Part shown: one piece after another, positions 55,441 to 64,000 of the stretch
Position numbering within the stretch: position 1 is the stretch's first letter
Layout: the number at the start of each line of letters is the position of its first letter
Source: Acephala macrosclerotiorum
Lineage: Eukaryota; Ascomycota; Leotiomycetes; Helotiales; Mollisiaceae
Assembly: GCA_014904845.1 (NCBI GenBank)
Contig: MU119247.1
Coordinates: 62,001 to 126,000 of the forward strand
Direction of reading: 5' to 3'
Length of the DNA: 64,000 nt
The notes under the pieces: model-generated
Databases searched by the model: none
The model's input: only the letters and a program-made list of their open reading frames with translations
Told to the model about the DNA's origin: nothing
Position numbers and translations under genes: made by a program

Positions 55441-57500
55441 ATGCTCAAAATTTCTTGATTCCTTCAATTTTGCTTCTGTATCCAACTTTATGCGTTCCCG
55501 CGTCCAAACACCAATTTATCCGAACTCCTCAAGCGCGACGACGTTGGCACTCTATCTCGGAAATGGCAGAAGAATTTCCAAGACAAAGGGTGCTCCGCCG
55601 CAGAAACCGAGGCGTGGAACACGTATTACCAGCTCGCAAAAGCGGCGCAACTGTGGAAAGCAGATGGCGCCTACCAATCCACCGCAGACCTTTGGTTTGG
55701 AACGGACTCAAACAAAAACTATGGCCGAATCATGGGTAAGTGATCCAGCATCACAATATGTCAATCGGAGAAATATTGACTGTACCCGATAGGCATATTC
55801 AACAATCTTGTTAACTGGCACAAAAGCCAGTATGTAGGAGTCAATCCGATCAAGGATGCATATCTCGAGGTCTTTTGTGCCGAGAAGGGTCCCGATGGTC
55901 ACCCTCCGAGACCCGACGAACTGGGACCAGACGAGAAATGGGATGGGAACTATTGCAACAGTGGAGTGGACAAACCATATGCATTCAGTTACCAACTCAG
56001 ACGATTTTACTGGATTCCGGTATGCTGAGACTATTAGGGTCTAAACAATGAATTATTGATCAATCACTAGGAATCAAGATACTATACCATTATCTGTCCG
56101 AAAGCATGGAACAATAGATATACTCTGGAAGCTGTCAACAATGCCATTATCAAGCGCGGGAAAGAAAACATCGACATGACCTTTTTATACACGTACCTGC
56201 GTGGCCAGACGTGGCTTCACGAATTTCTCCATCATAATCCAGTTTCAAATCCTTATCAACCAGGTACGCCCAACTTATATTCTTCGATTCTGCAAGTTTT
56301 TTAACCTCAACCAACTTCAATCTCTTGTACATTCGCTAATCCACATGTACCAGTCACGGATCTCGTGATCAAAGGCAGAAATTGGCCTATCAATTCGGAC
56401 ACATGCTATGGCCCTGACGCATCAGCCGCTATGGCCAAATGGTATGGTTCCACTACTCCAGTCAGCAACTCGGATGGTGGATACAATAACGAATTTGGAA
56501 CTGCTATCAATGCAGATAATTATGCAATGTTTGCTATGTCGGTATATTTCCAAGAGAGCCTTTCGCGCCAAGCTCCTTTCGAACCCAATAACCCGGGGTA
56601 TAAGGATATCCAGAAAAGCTTCGTTGACCCGGTTCCGAACCACCCCGATGCTTTGAATTTCTCAGGTAAGCTGTACCTCAAGATATTCTACAGCACTATC
56701 CTGAAAATGGAATAAAACAGGCTTCGCAGGTGATAGCTTAGACACCTACGACAACAGCAGCATTACGGACGTTAATCTGTTCACGGATGCCACACCATTC
56801 GTGGCAATCACCGACAGAGCACTCTGCATTGACGAATCGATTCCCGACCCATTTCAGCAGCCATTTAGCCGTAGTGATACAATTGGCAATATCAACGCAT
56901 TCTGTCAGGACAGCTTCAAGTGGGACTTTCAGATGGTGCCACCTATCAGCTATGGTAACGGTAAGACGCCCGGAGGCGCCAACAAAGCCATTCAGTTTGA
57001 CAATAGCGTAAGCTCTTCGGATCGTACGGTGAAGAATGGTATCTGGCTCAACGTCATCTTCTTCGATGAGGGATGCATGGGTTCCATTCCATTTGCGTGG
57101 GGAAGCACTTCTGAGGAAAAGACTGCATCGTGCACTAATCAATTCATGTCCATCTTGGATGGCTGCCAGACTGATACCCAGACTGCCAAATATGGTGGTG
57201 CACTGGCCACAGGCTGTTTGTATTATCAGATCCAAGGGAGAACGGCGAATACGACGGACAACTATATCATGGGGGAGACAGGTCCCTTGATTTGCAACCC
57301 AACGTGAGTCTTATACCAGTCTCAAAGAGAAGAATTCATGGAAGTCTAACGAAGGTCACAGAGATACAACAGTCCAGCCATCTCTTGATGGCACCTGCAC
57401 TTGCAGCTACGCATATTACCATGCAATCGACACCTTTACAATGCTGCCTAGTGGAAATTGTAACGATGTGGATCCGAGGAATCTCTATATTCAACATTAA
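55441..57500 (+). pseudogene. Secreted two-domain HExxH zincin with nonsense codon in signal peptide
   Basis: Six exons with consistent phases: 55441-55735, 55793-56019, 56071-56263, 56354-56665, 56721-57303, 57362-57500 (582 sense codons). The frame starts MLKIS then TGA at 55456-55458, then FLQFCFCIQLYAFPRPN; a Trp instead of the stop would give a normal signal peptide. The first domain (SELLKRDDVGTLSRKWQKNF onward) contains GQTWLHEFLHHNP, a zinc-protease HExxH motif, as in secreted fungal zincins. The second domain ends with SILDGCQTDTQTAKYGGALA, a module common at the C-terminus of fungal secreted proteins. All other exons are intact, so the nonsense change looks recent; a non-ATG or alternative start could still rescue the gene. 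Confidence 0.75.
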
Positions 57501-58760
57501 GCGTACAGAGGCGACAAATTGGTTGCCGACGCTCGTTTATCAAGTATTTGGAATGGTCGTACAAATGAACAATACGCAGGCGACATTTACTCAAAGTAGA
57601 TAAATCTGAGATGGTTCGTAGGACAATGATCGTCTTAATTTAGCATGAAGAGTATCCTATGAATTAGCTTCGAGACATTGATTTTAGTAAGATTTAGAAA
57701 CATCATGTACGATGCATTTAGAGATATTAGTTGAGAGGGCAAAATGAGTGGTATTGATGTCTAATCTGCCCTTCTAGCTAAGTGGGAATTCTCCCTTAAT
57801 AAAGTGATTTCACCGGTGCATCCAGACCAGCCTAGACCGTCCATATGAACCGATGCGTGATCAAGCGTGCGACTTCGTGTCAACGTCGCACGATGCCTCA
57901 GTGCATTGGCCTCCAACGCCACCTAATTACGGGATTTCAACTGACAATATTCGACAGCTATGGGTACAATAGGCTTTCCTAGAAGTAGAAATGAGGAAAG
58001 TGCTGAATGATATCCTACACTCTCACATTAACTTACGTCTCGAATGATATCACTTGGATGATATGAAAACCAAAGTCCGAATCAGGTAGCCCGAGCCATT
58101 TGTCTATTTATATCTCGGCAACCTGCCAATACGCAAGTTCAAAATAAATTATGTTGCTACTGTTTCAGACTAGAGCCACCAACTCCAGCACGGAGATGTA
58201 AACCAACTTTCAAATACTCTCAGTGCCAAAATTAACAATGACAACGAAGATATTTCTGTCGAGTTGGTGTTGAAAGTCCGTGGCACTATAAAAGGGGGGT
58301 AGATTTAGCTAAGCGAAGCGTCGCCAGTGGTTGTCTAATCCATTCTCCTAGCGCATTCGCTACAAATATGCCCTTCATCCTTCATCTTTCATCAACCAAT
58401 GCAACGACGCTCGCACTACCACTCATCGACGCACTTACGATCGCACGTTCAAGGCCTTCCCTCGTGCTCCCCGCGCATCCTTTGACCGTTTCATGTTTCT
58501 TGCTTGCATCTCAGGCAGCTCACACCTAGCCACGACCACTCCTTCTACAGCTTTCTAACTGACATTTTTGTCTAATCGTGAAGATTGGAGCGCTATAATT
58601 AGAAGAGGAGACTTCGACTTTATCTGCTTGAGTATTCTTCGAAATTAGGCATCAAGTGGCCGTTTGAGCGCCTACCAACACTTTCAAGATTCATCTGGCG
58701 AAGCAAAGTGATGCGCCATGCATTTATCCTCCTTGCTGCTTACGAAATTAAACTCAAGTA
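57501..58760. other. Intergenic with a TATA box
   Basis: No gene. A clear TATAAAAG lies at 58287-58294 about 470 bp before the ATG of the Hsp70-like pseudogene, perhaps its old promoter with a long leader. Confidence 0.45.
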
Positions 58761-60203
58761 ATGCATATTCGTATCGTTCAAGTTATTTGGATTCTCGTGT
58801 CCATAGCATGGGTAAAGTTAGGTATTCCCTCCTGCTTGGCGCGAAATCCCTCTGAAGAACCTGTTCGATTTGATATTGGCCCGACTCACGGGTATGTCCC
58901 CCAAACCCCCTCACCACCAGTTGTCCTCTAATATAATGTTATAGAGTAGTATCAATAGCCTTCTCAAATGGATCATTCCTCGACCTCGTTCGTTTCGAAG
59001 CTGGGCCTGCGTATTAGGCTAGAGTTCTGCAGCGACTCCGAAATGCAAAGCATATCTAGGTAGACCAAAGTAATCATAAGGATCAAATCTATCTCTCTAT
59101 CAACAAAGGCAGTTCAAACGAATCTCGATGGCAACGAGCTCGTCTAGCAATACAAGTTCTGTTGGGTATGGAAAGACACAATGATGCCTCGGCCACCATT
59201 TCCTCGAATTTTTTCATCAATTTTTACGCTCAGTCTGACCTAGAAGCCTTAATCTCCAAGATGAAAGGGGAAACGGAGGAACACCTAGACGAACCTATCA
59301 AACGCCTCACAGTCACGACCCCCAGCCTCTTGACCCATGTAGACAGATCGGACCTCAAAGTTGCCCTTGACAAGGCATCACTTCGGGTTTCCTCTTGCAG
59401 GGATATCGAGGATTCAAATGTAGCAGCAGCCATAGAAACTCGTTTCTTTCAGTTTCCCGAGAAACGAGACGAACATATGACACCAACAGAGTGTATACTT
59501 GGTGTGTTCGGCCTCGAAGAAGTAGTTATTGTGGACTTCACTAATAGCGTGTTCGCACTCTCAATATTTGATTTATATACCGGAAGAAGACTTGGTTTGA
59601 GACCGAGTCTAGACTGAGTAGCAAGGAAAATTTTATTGCTATCAAGGACCATTCTATCAGTGCTTCGGGAATAGGAGCGGAAGACGAAGAAGTGAGGACT
59701 GGAATACGCGAGGTCATGGTCCTTCGCACACAGATATTGGACTGAACAGTCCGATTAATCCTCCAAGGGCCTTCTTCACACAAACCGAAAGTCCTCTCAA
59801 CCCTTCAGTCAGCTCTCGGTAAAATCATTCCAAGTCCATCCCGACTGCTCGCGATTCGCATGCGCCCCACGGACGAAGAGATACGCAGGAACATGAAATA
59901 TCGACGGCATCAGGACAAGATCTTCACTTATGTTGTAAGAGACCCGGAAGGAGAATGGCTGGTAAAGGGCGATAAGAACAATTTATTGAGAGCCATTCGT
60001 GATGAAAATGAAAATTGAATGGATATCGAGGAAGGATTCATGGCTAGTCAGGGAGGGACGTTGATAGGTTTGAATTTCCTGGATATGCAGTGTAGGAGAG
60101 AAGGGCGGCGTTGGAGACGTCGTGGCAGTGGGATAATCATGGGTCAAGTACGCTTTGGTATCCAGAAGAGCGCAAGGCTTGGATGGACTTTAACGGAGAG
60201 TAG
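58761..60203 (+). pseudogene. Hsp70-like pseudogene, second copy of 53137-54555
   Basis: Same architecture as the intact copy: signal-peptide exon, intron at the same site (after GG of the Gly codon, GTATGT..TATAG), then VVSIAFSNGSFLDLVRFEAG. Stops: TAG 59015-59017, where the intact copy has CAG; TAG 59057-59059; TGA 60016-60018, where the intact copy has TGG (SWMDV against N-stop-MDI). Frameshifts near 59590 (TGRR / TWFETESRL), near 59745 and near 60110 separate further homologous pieces, down to WYPEERKAWMD and TAG at 60201-60203. Many silent differences between the copies are also C:G to T:A. The copies are on opposite strands flanking the zincin gene. Confidence 0.88.
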
Positions 60204-60464
60204 CGTGATTGCTGTGTTGATCTCAAGTCTCATTTCCCTTGGGAGGAGCAACTGGTATTACAACAATTCTTGATCCTATTCCAACGCTGAACCTGGTATC
60301 TCCCCTTCGCGCCGAGAAGTGAATGCAAAGGAATCAACCATCACCATATGTTCAAACCCGCGACTCATGTAGCATTTCACTCAGTGTCCATTTATTACAA
60401 TCCTCACCATCCTCATTTTAATCTCCTGCACCTCGTCGGTTCTTCAATCCAAACCAAGACATTA

Positions 60465-61390
60465 CTAATAGCGATTCACAGGCAGCTCCGCGACAAGCAT
60501 CTTCGCCGGCATTTCAGTCGGACCAGCACCAACAATAGGACAATTCTTGTAGTTGCTGGTAGAGTATACCTCTCCAGACCCCATCACTTCAGGTTGTGGT
60601 TTCCTTCTGCGCATGAAGAAGAAGTACGACAGTCCAGCCAATGCCAACGCGCCAAGAGCAACACCAGCACCGATACCACCCTTCGCACCAGCACTCAAAC
60701 CCGAAGACGGAGCTGCTGAGGCAGAATTAGACGCCTGCGACGTTGCTGTCGAGGTGACGGTCGAAGTATTTATTATGCTCGAAGCGGGTAAGTTGGTAGA
60801 AGAGCTGGTGCCAGTACTTGTTGATCGGACTGAAGTGCTTGATATGGAGGGTGAAACAGAGGAAGCTTCAGCTGCTTGAAGAACGAGAAAGCCGGGACTG
60901 GACAGATCGCCAGTATTCGGGTTGAAGGTTGGGGATGTGACTTTGAATCGGAGGACGTATTTTGCGCTGACGGTGAGGTTCGAGTCGGGGATGGCGATTG
61001 TCCAGGCGAAGTTTCCTGGTGAGGTGAGGTTGACGCCAACTATTATTTTCTTGGATGTCAGTGAGTTGCAATTTTGAGGGTAGGGTGCTTCGTTGAAATG
61101 GAGGAGAATGTACCTTTTACCCGTTGACTGAATGGATTCAAGTTGAAGTCGAAAGCAGCTACCCAGAGATCGACTAAATTCTTTGTCGTATCAACATATT
61201 GAGTCGAATCGTATGAATTCCAGGACAATGGAAGGGTCTGTCCTGCCGTAAATGTTTGCGAGAGGTCAGAAAGTTTGCCATCGGGAACGTTCCAAAGGAT
61301 TTGCTGTATTGTCTCTTGTGCCAAAATTGGGGAGAGAAGGATGAAGATAACCCAGCCGATCAACTGGGACAAAGTGTTATGGCAGAGCAT
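60465..61390 (-). CDS. Secreted Ser/Thr-rich single-pass membrane protein
   Basis: Exons 61390-61114 and 61039-60465 (intron GTACAT..AATAG); 283 aa. Signal peptide at residues ~1-25 (LIGWVIFILLSPILAQ), a beta-rich ectodomain with LPLSWNSYDSTQYVD and YVLRFKVTSPTFNP, a Ser/Thr-rich stalk (STSTGTSSSTNLPASSI) and one transmembrane helix GGIGAGVALGALALAGLSYF followed by a basic RRRK stop-transfer. This is the layout of Mid2/Wsc-like fungal cell-surface proteins, but no sensor cysteine domain is seen. Function unknown. Confidence 0.82.
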
Positions 61391-62545
61391 TCTTCGATTG
61401 TGTCTTCATACTCTTGAGCTTGAATTTTGGAATGTATCATGGTAGGCGGGAATGGGTCGAGCGACAGAAGGAATATCCTTGGAAATCTGTGGGATCGTCG
61501 AGAGGGGTCACTCTCTAAACTCCAACATTAACCGAACGAGTCAAGGCGCACAACAAGATAAGTTGCATGAGAATCAACTGCTACAATAAGTCTTATTGGA
61601 AGATGTGCCTGTAAATATGGGGATTCTTGTCGGGCCAAGATAAGGTATCCAGAATGGAAAGCTGGGTAATTTTGGATATTTGACGCTGATCCATTCTGTG
61701 GGGACACCGCCAGGCCATTCTGTGTCGCTTCGCGGCCTGAACTCTCAATTTCAACGTGCAAATATAGAGAGGACTCCACTGACAGAACTGCCGTTCTGGA
61801 AGCAGCCCTAGACAGAAGCTCCTGTTGCCGATGGGAGAGTTTTTTGAGCGTTTGTTCTTTACCCCTCACGCGCACTTCCGCTCTCATGTCCACCGATCGG
61901 GACTTTCTTTGGGCTGGTATATTACTGACAATATATCCAAGAGCAGTCGGAATCTTTCCCTACCGCGATGCAACTCAAGTGTTTTACGTTCCAACAATTC
62001 CTAGTGAACAGAAGATAAACCACTAAAAGCGCTTCCCGAGCGTCTTCCGGTTACCCGAGACTAAGACCGCCGGAAGAATGCCGGCTTGCTTCTCGGTATG
62101 AGCCTGTTGAGCCTTATTCTTTGGCTCAAAACCCCACAAAAGGCAAGTTATGTCATTGAGTTCTCCGTGTAAAGTTTACTTCAAGTATGACCTCCGTACT
62201 ATGCGGCCACGAGCGTAGGCATAGGAATAGGCATAGGCAAAAAGAAGGATACCTAGCACGATATAAAATGAACTCTCAATGTGAACGGAGCTTGGGTGAC
62301 GAGAAAGCCAACATTTTGGAGGCGGTCAGTGAGCCCGGTTGAGACTAGACGGTACCGACAGTCTGGTTCAGGGGCTGCTATCCCCTGTATTTTAGTGGCG
62401 AATGCCCAGCCGCTACGCTGCGCCGGCGCCTATTTCATATCAGCCTGCAGCATCAGGCGGCACACTTCCATCCAAAATCTTGGTCGTACCTTGATATATC
62501 GACTTCCATGTCGCACATTCCTGAATCATTCTTTGTCACGTAATT
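61391..62545. other. Intergenic
   Basis: No supported gene; a 121-codon minus frame at 61528-61893 has no recognisable content. A short GGCATAGGAATAGGCATAGG repeat occurs at 62217-62239. Confidence 0.5.
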
Positions 62546-64000
62546 ATGTTGTCGAGGTGGAGAGGCTCGATCCTTTCTGCTGCAGTTATCATCACCTTCC
62601 TTCTATACATCCGATCCCCATTCAGCTTTCAAGAGACACCCCAGTATTCATCGCAGTCAAAAAGACCACCACCGCCATCAGATAATGGGAACGCCAAGTT
62701 CAAATGGAAAGATGTCTCACAGAGGTTTCCTGTGTCGTCGGTGAAGCCTGTTCCGACGATCGCAGCGAGCACTATTCCTCGAATTCAGCATGTGTTTAAG
62801 AAGGAGACTTCCGACGAGAAGAGGGTCAGACTGGCGAGATTACAGCAGGTTAAGGGTAATTTTACGCATGCATGGAAGGGATATAAAGAGCATGCGTGGC
62901 TGAGAGATGAAGTGAAGCCCATATCTGGTGGCTCAGAAGATCCATTTGGTGGTTGGGCAGCATCGATGGTCGACTCCCTTGGTAAGTATTGCAATTGAAA
63001 AAGGAACTTCAATCATCACTGACTGCCTCTTCAGATACTCTTCTAATCATGGGAATGTATGATGAATTCCGGGAAGCGCTCAATGCCATCAATGAGATTG
63101 ACTTCAGCACGTGCGCTCTCGAGGAATTGAATGTCTTTGAAACCACGATCCGCTACCTTGGCGGCTTTCTATCTGCCTACGACTTGACCAAAGGGAAGTA
63201 TCCAATCCTGCTACAGAAAGCTACCGAGCTGGGAGACATGCTGTACAAAGCTTTCGACACTCCCAATCGACTACCTATCGTGAGATGGAACTTCAAAGAT
63301 GCGGTAACAGGAAAACCTCAAGAAGCAGACGACAATGTGCTGGTGTCTGAACCTGGATCGTTGTCACTAGAATTCACTCGCCTCAGCCAGCTCTCAGGCG
63401 ATCCGAAGTACTACGACGCAGTTCAACGTATCATGGACACATTCGACCAGCAACAAGACATGACCAAGCTGCCAGGCATGTGGCCTGTGATCATCGACCA
63501 GAAGCACGCAGATTTCAAGAGCTACCACGGATTCACCATCGGCGGTATGGCTGACTCCCTCTACGAGTATCTACCTAAGCAACACATGCTGTTGGGAGGT
63601 GCAACACAACAGTATCGACGCATGTACGAGTACGCCATCGTCGCCATCAAGAGGAATATCTTCTATCGCCCCATGACATTGAATGGCGAAGACGTCCGTC
63701 TGGCAGGGAATGTGGACAGCGACGGGTCAACACACGTCTCGATATTGAAGACAGATCCGCAAGCACAGCACCTGGGATGTTTCGCAGGAGGCATGGTCGC
63801 CATCGGAGCGAAGATCTTCGAGAACGGCGAGGACCTCATCTTAGGAAGGAAGCTCGTGGAAGGCTGTCTCTGGGCATATGAAGTGATGCCAACTGGCATC
63901 ATGCCTGAGATTATGCATGCAGTTGCTTGTGAGGACAAGGACTATTGTCCATGGGATGAGAAGAAATGGCATGAAAAGGTTAACGAGTTGAATGAAGGGG
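62546..64000 (+). CDS. GH47 class I alpha-1,2-mannosidase, 3' end outside window
   Basis: Type II Golgi/ER membrane glycosidase that trims N-glycan mannose. Exon 1 62546-62981, intron GTAAGT..TTCAG (62982-63034), exon 2 63035 to beyond 64000. N-terminal anchor SILSAAVIITFLLYI then a proline-rich stem; catalytic domain begins FTHAWKGYKEHAWLRDEVKP. GH47 blocks: GWAASMVDSLDTLLIMGMYD, FETTIRYLGGFLSAYDL, GSLSLEFTRLSQLSGD, HGFTIGGMADSLYEYLPKQH and HLGCFAGGM. About 470 residues are in the window, most of the (alpha/alpha)7 barrel. Among fungal GH47 forms it looks like a Golgi-type member; the exact paralog cannot be fixed without the end. Confidence 0.93.

Noticed and set aside
1..64000. tRNA, rRNA, CRISPR arrays, prokaryotic operons
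   Set aside because: No cloverleaf with A and B boxes, no rRNA-like stretch and no spaced direct repeats were noticed; the window is eukaryotic. A tRNA could be missed by eye.

Overview
This window is nuclear DNA of a filamentous ascomycete (Pezizomycotina; Leotiomycetes is my guess, not provable from one window). The evidence is short introns of about 47-110 bp (two longer ones are noted) with GTAAGT/GTATGT/GTGAGT-type donors, genes on both strands without operons, and typical fungal families: Zn2Cys6 regulator, DUF7708 and NB-ARC STAND proteins, MFS sugar/quinate-type transporter, GH43 and GH47, pogo/Fot1-type transposon. Most exon-intron models below were rebuilt by hand by joining reading frames at GT..AG sites and checking that phases add up; they are predictions, not transcript-supported.

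Layout. 1-9 kb: a 5'-truncated Zn2Cys6 transcription factor, an AT-rich MITE with long inverted repeats (2172-2620), then two convergent immunity-like genes whose stop codons lie 11 bp apart: a DUF7708 protein (3774-5665, +) and an 8-exon AAA+ ATPase with a DUF7025-type N-terminus (5677-8919, -). 9.6-20.9 kb: an accessory catabolic block in decay. An amidase, an unknown Cys-rich protein, a secreted alpha/beta-hydrolase and a RING-finger protein are all broken, mostly by TGG/CGA to TGA/TAG changes; an intact divergent SDR/MFS transporter pair sits among them. 21.5-37.7 kb: a disordered coiled-coil protein, an FHA (SNIP1/Pml1-like) protein, a very large NLR-like protein (lipase-like + NB-ARC + disordered tail ending in a coding hexanucleotide repeat), a 17-repeat ankyrin protein and a GH43 remnant. 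38-50.7 kb: a housekeeping core with the DNA polymerase epsilon catalytic subunit, divergent COX20, a conserved disordered protein, then a membrane LUC-domain protein and a nucleoside-hydrolase-like protein that lie in one reading frame separated by a single TAG. 51-64 kb: a deleted pogo/Fot1-type element, a small ORF, a secreted Hsp70-like protein, a secreted HExxH zincin (with a nonsense codon in its signal peptide), a mutated second copy of the Hsp70-like gene, a Ser/Thr-rich single-pass cell-surface protein, and the 5' part of a GH47 alpha-mannosidase running off the end.

The main points of interest are the LUC/TAG/nucleoside-hydrolase locus (the TAG is followed by CAA CCA, which fits the known leaky-stop pattern UAG-CAR-YYA, and the TAG could also be the last triplet of an in-frame 66-bp retained intron); the convergent DUF7708/AAA pair; the NLR with a length-variable C-terminus; and the RIP-like C:G to T:A decay, which can be read directly by comparing the two Hsp70-like copies.
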